This document shows, piece by piece, positions 27,048 through 35,628 of a DNA stretch of 64,000 bases (the first letter of the stretch is position 1; every line of letters starts with the position of its first letter). The position numbers and the translations under genes are program-made. The stretch comes from WS-9 sp036274595. Lineage in GTDB: Bacteria; Eisenbacteria; RBG-16-71-46; SZUA-252. A model generated the notes under the pieces. The model was not told the DNA's origin. It saw only the letters and a program-made list of their open reading frames with translations, and searched no databases. The stretch is taken from contig DASUFL010000118.1 in NCBI GenBank assembly GCA_036274595.1, positions 1-64,000 of the forward strand. The letters run 5' to 3'.

Positions 27048-28271
27048 GTGATCGTCGGCGAGATCCTCGCGGTCGCGCTGGCGGCGCTCCGCGCGAACAA
27101 GCTCCGCTCGTTCCTGACGATGCTCGGCGTCGTGATCGGCGTGGCCGCTGTCATCGCCATGGTCGCGCTCGGCCGCGGGGCGCAGGCATCGGTGAAAGCG
27201 CGGATCGCCTCCCTCGGCACGACGCTCCTGACCGTCATGCCCACGTCGGCGCGCGGCCCGGGCGGCGTGGCCTCCGGCACGGATCGCTCCATTCTCACGA
27301 TGAGCGACTCCGACGCGCTCGAGCGCCGCTCGACGGTCCTCGGCGGAATCCAGCCCGAGATGTCCCGCCAGTTCCAGGTGCAGTACCTGAACCAGAACAC
27401 GAACACGTCGGTCTCCGGCGTGACCGCGAACTATCCGGAGGTTCGAAACTTCTCGATCGGCGCGGGCGCCATGTTCACCGATGCGGACGACGACGCGCGG
27501 CGGCGCGTGGCGGTGCTCGGCTCGCAGGTGGTGACCGATCTGGGCATCACCGCTCCCGAGGGGCTCATCGGAGAGCCGATCCGGATCGGCAGCATCCAGT
27601 TCACCGTCGTCGGCGTGCTCGCGTCGAAGGGAACCGGCGGAGGGTTCAACAATCCCGACGACCAGGTGCTGATTCCCATCCAGACCGCGCGCTTCCGGCT
27701 CATCGGCACCGACCGCCTGCGCTCGATCAACGTGCTGGCGCCCTCCGAGGACGAGATCCCGAACTCGATGGCCGACGTGCAGCGCATCCTGCGCCGCGAG
27801 CACCGGCTCCGCTCAGGTCAGCCCGACGATTTCGTCATCCGGAGCCAGGCCGACTTCCTGACGACGCTCGGTGAGACCACGCAGGTGTTCACGCTCCTCC
27901 TGGCCGGCATCGCCGCCGTGAGCCTTCTCGTCGGCGGGATCGGCATCATGAACATCATGCTCGTGTCGGTGACGGAGCGGACGCGCGAGATCGGGATCCG
28001 GAAGGCACTCGGCGCGACGCGCGCGAACATCCTCCTCCAATTCCTGATCGAGGCGGTCGTCCTCTGTCTCTTGGGGGGGATCGCCGGCATCCTGCTCGGC
28101 GCCGGCATGGCGACCATCTTGCGTACGGCGTTCGGGTGGACCACGTCGGTGGATCCCTTCTCGATCGTGGTCTCCTTCATCTTCGCGGCCGTGGTCGGCA
28201 TCGTGTTCGGCGTCTGGCCCGCCCGCCGCGCGGCGAGCCTCGACCCGATCGTCGCGCTCCGCTACGAGTAA
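27048..28271 (+). CDS. MacB-like ABC transporter permease without ATPase domain
   Basis: A 407-residue permease. It has an N-terminal helix (RSFLTMLGVVIGVAAVIAMVALG), a MacB-type periplasmic core domain (about 40-270) and a C-terminal FtsX domain with three helices (including the signature GGIGIMNIMLVSVTERTREIGIRKALGA). MacB of enterobacteria carries its ATPase at the N-terminus, but none is present here, and no ATP-binding gene lies in the operon. The GTG start is preceded by GGAGGAGG and lies one base after the adaptor stop. It should form a tripartite exporter with the MacA-like adaptor and the TolC protein if an ATPase is supplied elsewhere. Confidence 0.85.
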   Translation: MIVGEILAVALAALRANKLRSFLTMLGVVIGVAAVIAMVALGRGAQASVKARIASLGTTLLTVMPTSARGPGGVASGTDRSILTMSDSDALERRSTVLGGIQPEMSRQFQVQYLNQNTNTSVSGVTANYPEVRNFSIGAGAMFTDADDDARRRVAVLGSQVVTDLGITAPEGLIGEPIRIGSIQFTVVGVLASKGTGGGFNNPDDQVLIPIQTARFRLIGTDRLRSINVLAPSEDEIPNSMADVQRILRREHRLRSGQPDDFVIRSQADFLTTLGETTQVFTLLLAGIAAVSLLVGGIGIMNIMLVSVTERTREIGIRKALGATRANILLQFLIEAVVLCLLGGIAGILLGAGMATILRTAFGWTTSVDPFSIVVSFIFAAVVGIVFGVWPARRAASLDPIVALRYE

Positions 28272-28342
28272 GGGCGCCCCGCCTCCCGGCGCGACGCCCT
28301 CGGTGGGCAACGGTGGACCGTGGGTGATTCAGCCCGGCCCGC

Positions 28343-28912
28343 TCAACCTGCCCAGACCGACGCCTTCTTCGTCCACTCGCTCTCCGGATACCGCTTCATG
28401 AGGAGCTCGGCCGTCTCCTTGAGCGGCGACGGCTCGTGCCGCTCCTTGTACTCGCTGACGCCGGCCCAGTAGCAGGCCTCCGGGGCCGCGCTCGCGGATG
28501 GATGTTCGCGGCAGACGTTGTGGAAGCGCTGCTCCGCCTCGCTGAAGCGCTCGCCCTCGAACGCGAGCCGCCCCAGGGCCATCTTGAGCTGCGCCAGGAA
28601 ATCCTCCGCGGGCAGGAATCCCTCGATTCGGAAGCGCTCCTTCCCGGACGGATCCAGCACGAGCTGGGTCGGCGTCCAGGGCGCGCCGAAGCGGCGGAAC
28701 GTCTCCGGCTGTTCCTTCACGTGGGCTTTCACGGGGACGAAGTTCTCGGTGATGAACCGCGCGACGTGCTCGTCGGGGTAGACCTCGGCTTCCAGCCGGG
28801 CACACCCGCTTCACATCGGCGCGGCGCTGAAATCCAGAAGTACGGGCTTTCCCTCCGACGCGGCCCTCGCCAACGCCTCGTCGACGTCACGAATCCATGG
28901 AATCGTTGCCAT
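28343..28912 (-). CDS. Thioredoxin-like protein with in-frame UGA: candidate selenoprotein
   Basis: Read through one UGA, this gives a 189-residue thioredoxin-fold protein. GGGAGGTCGTC sits right before the ATG at 28912. The N-terminal domain has GKPVLLDFSAAPM, then UGA (28811-28813, residue 34), then SGC, so the redox site reads U-S-G-C in place of C-x-x-C. The cis-Pro motif WTPTQLVLD follows at about 79-87, and a TPR-like helical tail (about 110-175) includes SEAEQRFHNVCREHP. No other stop interrupts the frame, and sequence on both sides of the UGA belongs to one fold. A UxxC site is the classical selenocysteine pattern. A hairpin follows the UGA directly. A plain nonsense mutation is the alternative, but the position and intact downstream frame argue against it. 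Confidence 0.75.
28776..28807 (-). promoter_or_regulatory. SECIS-like hairpin 3' of the in-frame UGA
   Basis: Counting from the base after the UGA, bases 4-16 pair with 22-35: GGGU with ACCC, then two G.U pairs around a U-C mismatch, then GCC/CGGC with GCCG/GG around one bulged A. The apical loop is UGGAA (bases 17-21), 16 bases after the UGA, with G at loop positions 2 and 3. The distance and the guanines in the loop fit the bacterial SECIS model in which SelB binds an apical loop with G near its start. Fold energy not computed. Confidence 0.55.
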
Positions 28913-29004
28913 GACGACCTCCCATCCCAGGCTGGTGCTCCTTCAAGCGTACGCCCTCCTGGGCCGAGCGCAAGGCCGCCTTTCCGTGTATTCTCCCCGG
29001 TTCC

Positions 29005-29847
29005 ATGGCGCCCCAATCGCAGGACGGCAAGCACGCTCCGCTCCGCCTCATGGCGGTCCTGGCGCATCCCGACGACGAGTCGCTCGGCGTCGGCGGCGTG
29101 CTCGCGAAGTACGCGGTCGAAGGGGTCGAGGTCTATCTGGTCACCGCGACCCGAGGTGAGGGGGGCCGCTACCACGAGCACCGGGGCGGTCCGGACCATC
29201 CCGGCCCCGAGCGGCTCGGTGAGATCCGCGAGGCGGAGGTCCGATGCGCCGCGCAGGCGCTCGGCGTGCGCGGCTTCTGGCTCCTCGGTTACAAGGATGG
29301 CGGGCTCGACGCCGCGAACCCGCGCGAGATCGTGGGCCGGATCGCGGGACGCATTCGCGAGGTTCGGCCGCAGGTGGTGCTCACGTTCCCGCCCGACGGC
29401 GCCTACGGCCACCCGGATCACATCGCCATCTGCCAGTTCACGACGGCGGCGCTCCTCGCCGCGGCCGATCCCGCGTCCACGACGGACCCTGCGGGCATGC
29501 CCCACTCGGTGTCGAAGCTCTACTACATGGTGAACTCGCCCGCGCGCTGGGAGGCGTATCAGCACGCGTTCAAGCGCCTCGTCACGACGGTCGACGGGGT
29601 GGAGCGCGTGGCGCACGCCTGGCCCGAATGGGAGATCACGACGACCATCGACACGACCGCGCACTGGGAGATCGCGTGGAAGGCGGTCTCGTGCCACGAA
29701 TCGCAGATCGCGGTGTACGAGCGGCTCAAGGACCTCGATGCGGAGCGCCACCGCGCGCTCTGGGGCACGCAGGAGTTCTACCGCGCGCTCAGCACGGTGA
29801 ACGGCGGCCGCGCCAAGGAGCACGATCTCTTCGAGGGACTTCGATGA
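29005..29847 (+). CDS. PIG-L family N-acetylglucosaminyl deacetylase
   Basis: A 280-residue zinc deacetylase of the LmbE/MshB/BshB family. The HPDDE motif is at residues 21-25 and the second metal motif GHPDH at about 135-139, in a Rossmann-like fold. Family members deacetylate sugar N-acetyl groups, including the mycothiol and bacillithiol precursors and GlcNAc-PI. The stop overlaps the next gene (ATGA), an aromatic-amino-acid-decarboxylase-like enzyme, so the two may serve one pathway. The substrate is not shown. TATTCT at 28989-28994 lies ten bases before the ATG and could be a -10 element, giving an almost leaderless mRNA. Confidence 0.88.
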   Translation: MAPQSQDGKHAPLRLMAVLAHPDDESLGVGGVLAKYAVEGVEVYLVTATRGEGGRYHEHRGGPDHPGPERLGEIREAEVRCAAQALGVRGFWLLGYKDGGLDAANPREIVGRIAGRIREVRPQVVLTFPPDGAYGHPDHIAICQFTTAALLAAADPASTTDPAGMPHSVSKLYYMVNSPARWEAYQHAFKRLVTTVDGVERVAHAWPEWEITTTIDTTAHWEIAWKAVSCHESQIAVYERLKDLDAERHRALWGTQEFYRALSTVNGGRAKEHDLFEGLR

Positions 29848-31367
29848 CCGCCCCTCGCCAGGACGGGCCGCTCCGCGACGCCCCGCTCGCGATCGATTCG
29901 GCGACGTTCCGGAGCTGGGGGCACGCCCTCGTGGATCAGCTCGCCTCGCTCCTCGACTCGATACCGTCGCGGCCGGTCACGCCGGGCGAGACGCCGTCCG
30001 ACGTCCGGAGAGCTCTCGATCTCGAGGGTCCGCTCCCCGAGGAGGGCATGGACGGAGGCAAGCTCCTCGAGGAGACCGCGAGGAAGCTGTTCGACCATTC
30101 GCTCTTCAACGGACATCCGCGATTTTTCGGCTACATCACGGCGTCGCCCGCTCCGATCGGGATGCTCGGCGATCTGCTCGCCGCCTCGGCCAACCCGAAC
30201 GTGGGGGGCTGGGTCCTCGCTCCCGCGGCCTCGGAGATCGAGTCGCAGACCCTGCGCTGGATCGGGGAGCTGATCGGGTTCAGGGCGGCCGAGGGGATCC
30301 TCGTGAGCGGCGGCAACATGGCCAACATCGTCGCGTTCTACGCGGCGCGCGCCGCGCACGCCGACTGGCCGGTCCGCGCGCAAGGCGTGGCGGCCGGCCC
30401 ACAGCTCCGTGTGTACGGCTCCGCCGAGACACACACCTGGATCCAGAAGGCGGCCGATCTCTCGGGCATCGGCGAGCAGGCGGTCCGGTGGATCGCGGTG
30501 AAGCGGGATCAGACCATGGATCTGGACGCGCTCCGCGCCCAGGTGGACGCGGACCGCGCCGCAGGGGACCGGCCGTTCCTCGTCGTCGGCACCGCCGGCT
30601 CGGTGAGCACCGGCGCGATCGATCCGCTCCCGGAGCTCGCCACGTTCTGCCGCGAGCGGGGGCTCTGGTTCCACGTCGACGGCGCGTACGGCGGGCTCGC
30701 CGCCGCGCTGCCCGACGCGCCCGCGGCCCTGAAGGGTCTCTCGGCCGCCGACTCGATCGCGGTGGATCCGCACAAGTGGCTCTACGCTCCGCTCGAGGCG
30801 GGATGCACGTTGATCCGCGAGGCGGGGCGCCTCCGGAGCGCGTTCTCGTACCGCCCGCCCTACTATCACCTCGACGAGGAGGCGGTCAACTTCCTCGACC
30901 TCGGACCGCAGAACTCCCGCGGATTCCGCGCGCTCAAGGTCTGGCTGATGCTGCGGCAGGCGGGCGCCTCGGGCTACCGGCGCATGATCGGCGACGACAT
31001 CCGCCTCTCACGCCGCATGGCGGAGGCGATCGCGCGGCGCCCCGACCTCGAGCTCGTAACGCAGGTCCTGAGCATCGCCACCTATCGCTACGTCCCGGAG
31101 GATCTCCGGTCGCGCGCGGGGGAAGAGGACGTGGCACGGTTTCTGGACGAGCTGAATCAGGCGATCTTGGAACGGCTCCAGGAAGAGGGGGAGATCTTCG
31201 TCTCGAACGCGATCGTCGAGGGGCGGTACGTGCTCCGGGCCTGCATCGTGAACTTCCGCACGCAGGCCGGGGACGTGGATGCCGTACCGGAGATCAGCGC
31301 GCGCGTCGGAGCGGAAGTCGACCGCGCGATGCGGTCGAAGCTCAGGCCACCAGCACCTGCCGCCTAG
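29844..31367 (+). CDS. PLP-dependent group II amino-acid decarboxylase
   Basis: A 507-residue pyridoxal-phosphate enzyme of the aromatic-L-amino-acid / glutamate / tryptophan decarboxylase group. The PLP lysine is K311 in SIAVDPHKWLYAPLEAG. The FFGYITASPAPIGMLGDLLAA start block, the VSGGNMANI motif and WFHVDGAYGG (Asp for the pyridine N) are present. The substrate could be an aromatic amino acid, but the specificity residues cannot be read safely. It is translated with the PIG-L deacetylase. The 3' end overlaps the convergent helicase gene by 26 bases. Confidence 0.88.
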   Translation: MTAPRQDGPLRDAPLAIDSATFRSWGHALVDQLASLLDSIPSRPVTPGETPSDVRRALDLEGPLPEEGMDGGKLLEETARKLFDHSLFNGHPRFFGYITASPAPIGMLGDLLAASANPNVGGWVLAPAASEIESQTLRWIGELIGFRAAEGILVSGGNMANIVAFYAARAAHADWPVRAQGVAAGPQLRVYGSAETHTWIQKAADLSGIGEQAVRWIAVKRDQTMDLDALRAQVDADRAAGDRPFLVVGTAGSVSTGAIDPLPELATFCRERGLWFHVDGAYGGLAAALPDAPAALKGLSAADSIAVDPHKWLYAPLEAGCTLIREAGRLRSAFSYRPPYYHLDEEAVNFLDLGPQNSRGFRALKVWLMLRQAGASGYRRMIGDDIRLSRRMAEAIARRPDLELVTQVLSIATYRYVPEDLRSRAGEEDVARFLDELNQAILERLQEEGEIFVSNAIVEGRYVLRACIVNFRTQAGDVDAVPEISARVGAEVDRAMRSKLRPPAPAA

Positions 31368-34300
31368 CCTGCGCCGGGACGCGCGGCTCGGGGGTCAGGA
31401 TTCCATCCAGGTTGAGCGGGTCGGCCGCGGACACCACGAGCCCCTTCCCCCGGTCCGCGCGCTCGCGGCGGAGCCGGCGCATGAGGTCCACCGCCTCCGG
31501 CAGCGCGTACTGCTCGCCCGCGAACCGCTGCACGAATCGCCCGCCGCGCACGTCGCCGCGCAGCTCCCGGAGTCGATAGACCCGCACGAGATCCCGCCAG
31601 GGAACCGGGATCCGCTCGCGATCGAGCACGCGCCGGAAGACCACGCCGTAGCGCGCGAGGAGCTGGGTCGCCGCGAACTCGACGAGCGCGGGATCGACCG
31701 GCCCTGCGGACTCGGTCCGTGATTCGCGGAGCCGCGACCAGCGGCCCGAGGGTGAGAACGGGGCGTGCTTCATGACGCCGCGCCGGCGGCTCGGCGGCGT
31801 GATGAGGCGCCGGATGCCGCCGAAGGAATCGCATGTGATGGCGCCCGCCGCGATCAGCTCGGCGAGCCCCATCGCGACGTGGGACGGAAGCATTCCCGAG
31901 CGGCGCTCGAGATCGCGCGTGAACGTGGCGCCGCTCCGGTCGAGGAGCTCGAGCAGGACCTCGGCGTAGGACGAGCGCATGGGCGAAGCCGGCTCGCCAT
32001 CCTGCTCGGGCGCCGGCTCGCCCTTCTCCGCGAGGGCCGGCTCCGGCGTGGCGATTCCGGACGCGAGCGCGAGCCATGGATCGAGGTCCTCCCGCGGCAC
32101 GAGACAGATGGGGGTCGTCCGGATCGGTGAGCGCCCTCCTCCCCAGAGCCGTCCCCACGCGACCTCGCCCGAGAGCGTGACCTGGTCGAGCCATTCCTGC
32201 CTGTATCCCTGGATGCGGGAGGGAAGCACGGCCCCCTCCCACTCGGCCGCCGCGATCTCGAATCCGGCGAGCTGCCGCACCACCTCCACGATGCCGCGCG
32301 GGCCTTCGAGGTGATAGCCCTCGGCCCCGTGCTGCCAGCAGGTGAGGAAGCGCCAGAACTCGGCGGCGGTCACGGGCTCGATCTCGCGGCGCAGCTTCTC
32401 CAGGGTGTCGCGATGGATGCGCGCGAGGAGCCGCCGGTCGCAGAAGGCGCGTCTCGCTTCGATGCGGCAGCGAAGCACCGAACCCTCGACCTCGAGCTCT
32501 AGCAAGGAAGCCTCGGCCCCGGCGGGTAGGAACGGGATCGCCCGCATCCGCTCCTCGCCGCGAGGCGCGCGGGGGCGCTCCTCGTCCGGCGCGAGGACCA
32601 CCACCGGACCGAGCGCTTCCATCCGCCCGCGGACCAGCGCCACCGGATCCACGACCGTCTCCACCGCCCGCCAGGCTGGACCCTCGAGGCTCTGGAACGG
32701 CACGACGCGTCCATCCGCGCGGAGCGAGTCGATCCACTCCATCCACCCCGAATCCTCCGCCTCGGCTTCCGTGACGTAACCCATCCACAAGAGCGCCTCG
32801 TGCGTCTCCTCGTCGCTCTCGGGCTCCGGCCACGCCTGCTCGCGCACCCGCGCCACGGCGTCGGGATCGAGCGCGCCGAGCGTGTCCGCGATCTCGGGAT
32901 CGAGCCCGCGACGCGCGCTCACCGCCTGCGTACGGCGCTCCTCGAGCGGCGCGTCGTCGAGGAAACCGTACGGCATCACGTTGAGAATGCCGCGCGCAAA
33001 GGCCGAGGGCTCGCGCGTGTCGACCGCGTGACGGCGGATCCTGCCGTCGCGCAAACCGCGCAGGACCTCGAGGAACCCCTCCACGTCCATGGCCTCATGG
33101 AGGCAGTCCTCGATGGTCTGGCGCACCAGCGGGTGCTCCCACGGAACCGGGAGGTCGCCCGGGGGCATCGTCTCGGGGCAGGCGAGCGCGCTCGGGAACG
33201 CCCGCACGAGCTCGTCTTCGGCGCGCATCCGGATGAGCGGCGTCGGAACGCGCTTGCCGCCCCCCTGCGTCCGGGACACGAGGAGCGACCGCGTGAGATT
33301 CCAGCGCCAGCGGGTGCCGAACATCGGCGCATCGAGGAGCGCCTGCACGAGAAGATCACGGGCCACGTCCACGTGCAGGAACTGGAACACGTCCTCGAGC
33401 GGGAAGCTGTGCTGTGGGCCGAGCGAGATGACGATCGCTTCCTCGTTCGCCGCCGCCTGGAGCTCGAACCCGAAGCCGCGGCAGAACCGTTTTCGAAGCG
33501 CGAGGCCCCACGCGCGATTGATGCGGCTCCCGAAGGGAGCGTGCACCACCAGCTGCATGCCGCCCGACTCGTCGAAGAACCGCTCCAGCACCACGCACTC
33601 GGGCGTCGGCACGGCGCCGAGCGCGCGCGCCCCCTCGTCCAGGTACTCCGCGAGCTGCGTCGCGGCCGCGGGAGCGACGCCCGCCTCCTCGGTGAGCCAG
33701 CGCGTCTCTCGACCCTGCTCGCGCACGCGGCCCACGGCCGCCGCGAGCTCGTCGGTCCGCGCGGGCCCTTCGCCCAGCCAGAAGGGAATGGTCGGCGGCG
33801 CGCCCCGCGCATCGGCCACGCGAACGACCCCGGGCTCGACGCGCAGGATCTGCCACGAGGCGTTCCCGAGCTGGAACACGTCGCCCCCGTTCGCCTCCAC
33901 CGCGAAATCCTCGTCGAGCGATCCCACGAGCGTTCCTTCCGGCTCGAGCACCACGCGGTACTGTCCGGTATCGGGGATCGCGCCGCCCGAGGTGAGCGCG
34001 GTGATCGACGCGCGCTTGGTCGCGCGCAGCCGGTCGTTCACGCCGTCGCGATGGAGGAGCGCCGCGCGCCCTTGCGTGTGGAGCCGCACGACCTCGTCGA
34101 ACTCCGCGCGCTCGAGTCTCCGATAGGGCCATGCGCGCCGGAAGGCTTCGTGGAGCGCGGCCTCGTCCCACGTCCCGGCGACGCAGGCGGCGACGATCTG
34201 CTGCGCCAGGATGTCGAGCGGCCGGTCGGGCACGTGCAGTCGATCGAGCTCGCCCCGACGCACGGAATCGAGGAGCGCCGTCGCCACGACGAGCTGGTCC

Positions 34301-35412
34301 TGCGTGAGGGGGAACATGCGCCCCTTCGGCGTGCGGCCGAGCGCGTGGCCGCTCCGCCCGACGCGCTGGAGGAGCACCGAGATCGATGAGGTCTCGCCGA
34401 TCTGGATCACCAGATCCACGTCGCCGATGTCGATCCCGAGCTCGAGCGACGCCGTCGCGACGAGAGCCCGGAGCTCGCCCGCTTTGAGGCGGCGCTCCGC
34501 ATCGAGCCGCCGCTCGCGCGCGAGGCTCCCGTGGTGGCTCGTCACCTTGTCCTCGCCCAGCACCGCCGTGAGCTTGGCCGCGATCCGCTCGGCCAGCTTT
34601 CGCGTGTTCACGAAGACCAGCGTGGTCCGGTGCGCCTGGATCAGCTCCGCGGCGCGCGCCACGATCTCGCCCCACTGCTCGTGGGAGCAGACCGTGGCGA
34701 GCGGGGTGTCGGGCACCTCGATCGCGAGATCGAGATCCCGCCGGTGGCCGATGTCCACGATGGCGCATTCGCGGCCGACGCCGGCGAGCACGCGCGCGAC
34801 CTCGTCGACCGGCTTCTGCGTGGCGGAGAGGCCGATCCTCTGGAGCGGCCCGTCCACGAGCGCCTCGAGCCGCTCGAGCGAGAGCGCGAGGTGCGCCCCC
34901 CGCTTGTTGCCGGCCATCGCGTGGATCTCGTCGACGATGACCGTGCGCACGGTCCTGAGCATCGCGCGCCCGCCCTGGCTCGTGAGGAGGATGTAGAGCG
35001 ACTCCGGCGTGGTGACGAGGATGTGCGGCGGCTTCCGCGTCATCGACGCGCGCTGGCTCGATGGCGTGTCGCCGGTACGGACGAGAACCCGCACGGCGGC
35101 GAAGGAGGGATCGCGCGTCTCGAGCTCGCGGAGCGGCGCGTCGAGATTCTTCTGCACGTCGTTCCCGAGCGCCTTGAGCGGAGAGACGTAGAGGACGAGC
35201 GTCTGGTCGGGAAGGTCCGGCCCCTGCCGGAGGAGGCCATCCAGGGCCCAGAGGAAGGCGGCCAGCGTCTTCCCGGTCCCGGTCGGGGCGGCCACCAGGG
35301 TGTGCCGCCCGCCCGCGATCAGGGGCCAGCCCTGCTCCTGGGGCGCGGAGGGCGTGCCGATCCGCTCCAGAAACCATTGGCGAACGGCAGGATGGAAGAA
35401 ATCGAGCGGCAC
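31342..35412 (-). CDS. lhr: Lhr-family DEAD/DEAH-box helicase
   Basis: A superfamily 2 helicase of 1356 residues. The first part holds Walker A GTGKT at 45-49, the VDEIHAMAGNKRG motif II, a GLSATQ motif III and the motif VI region LLQRVGRSGHALG. A long C-terminal part with winged-helix and Lhr-specific domains follows, including the FGSRINRAWGLALRKRFC block. Lhr proteins are 3'-5' DNA helicases tied to repair. The GTG start follows GAGGAGG by 8 bases. A perfect -10 box TATAAT lies about 35 bases upstream (35448-35453). Confidence 0.93.
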   Translation of the reverse strand: MPLDFFHPAVRQWFLERIGTPSAPQEQGWPLIAGGRHTLVAAPTGTGKTLAAFLWALDGLLRQGPDLPDQTLVLYVSPLKALGNDVQKNLDAPLRELETRDPSFAAVRVLVRTGDTPSSQRASMTRKPPHILVTTPESLYILLTSQGGRAMLRTVRTVIVDEIHAMAGNKRGAHLALSLERLEALVDGPLQRIGLSATQKPVDEVARVLAGVGRECAIVDIGHRRDLDLAIEVPDTPLATVCSHEQWGEIVARAAELIQAHRTTLVFVNTRKLAERIAAKLTAVLGEDKVTSHHGSLARERRLDAERRLKAGELRALVATASLELGIDIGDVDLVIQIGETSSISVLLQRVGRSGHALGRTPKGRMFPLTQDQLVVATALLDSVRRGELDRLHVPDRPLDILAQQIVAACVAGTWDEAALHEAFRRAWPYRRLERAEFDEVVRLHTQGRAALLHRDGVNDRLRATKRASITALTSGGAIPDTGQYRVVLEPEGTLVGSLDEDFAVEANGGDVFQLGNASWQILRVEPGVVRVADARGAPPTIPFWLGEGPARTDELAAAVGRVREQGRETRWLTEEAGVAPAAATQLAEYLDEGARALGAVPTPECVVLERFFDESGGMQLVVHAPFGSRINRAWGLALRKRFCRGFGFELQAAANEEAIVISLGPQHSFPLEDVFQFLHVDVARDLLVQALLDAPMFGTRWRWNLTRSLLVSRTQGGGKRVPTPLIRMRAEDELVRAFPSALACPETMPPGDLPVPWEHPLVRQTIEDCLHEAMDVEGFLEVLRGLRDGRIRRHAVDTREPSAFARGILNVMPYGFLDDAPLEERRTQAVSARRGLDPEIADTLGALDPDAVARVREQAWPEPESDEETHEALLWMGYVTEAEAEDSGWMEWIDSLRADGRVVPFQSLEGPAWRAVETVVDPVALVRGRMEALGPVVVLAPDEERPRAPRGEERMRAIPFLPAGAEASLLELEVEGSVLRCRIEARRAFCDRRLLARIHRDTLEKLRREIEPVTAAEFWRFLTCWQHGAEGYHLEGPRGIVEVVRQLAGFEIAAAEWEGAVLPSRIQGYRQEWLDQVTLSGEVAWGRLWGGGRSPIRTTPICLVPREDLDPWLALASGIATPEPALAEKGEPAPEQDGEPASPMRSSYAEVLLELLDRSGATFTRDLERRSGMLPSHVAMGLAELIAAGAITCDSFGGIRRLITPPSRRRGVMKHAPFSPSGRWSRLRESRTESAGPVDPALVEFAATQLLARYGVVFRRVLDRERIPVPWRDLVRVYRLRELRGDVRGGRFVQRFAGEQYALPEAVDLMRRLRRERADRGKGLVVSAADPLNLDGILTPEPRVPAQARRQVLVA

Positions 35413-35447
35413 CGCTGTCCTCCTCGATGACGTCAGACCGGGTCCAC

Positions 35448-35453
35448 ATTATA
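35448..35453 (-). promoter_or_regulatory. -10 element TATAAT upstream of lhr
   Basis: On the minus strand the sequence reads GGGGTATAATGTGG, a perfect -10 box in an otherwise GC-rich stretch. Transcription would begin about 30 bases before the helicase start codon. I find no good -35 at 16-18 bp. Confidence 0.5.
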
Positions 35454-35628
35454 CCCCGCGGGAGGCGCGCCTGGTCCCTGGCGGGAACGGGGGTTCACCG
35501 CCGGTGGCCGTCCCAGCCACCGCCTACGGCGAAAGCCTTTAAGTCCCTGTGCCGAAAGGCCGATGGGTGATTTCGGGAGCCTCCAGGCGCTCCCCGATCC
35601 ATCCATCCAAGAGGACTCGCATTCGGCC

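Noticed and set aside
28811..28813. The UGA read as a pseudogene-making nonsense mutation
   Set aside because: The frame is otherwise intact over 189 codons, the UGA sits exactly where the first redox Cys should be, and a SECIS-like hairpin follows. I still keep mutation as an alternative.
28329..28814. A minus-strand frame of 161 codons (starting MKRVCPAGS) overlapping the thioredoxin gene
   Set aside because: It starts inside the selenoprotein candidate in another frame, has no RBS and gives an Arg/Pro-rich translation without similarity.
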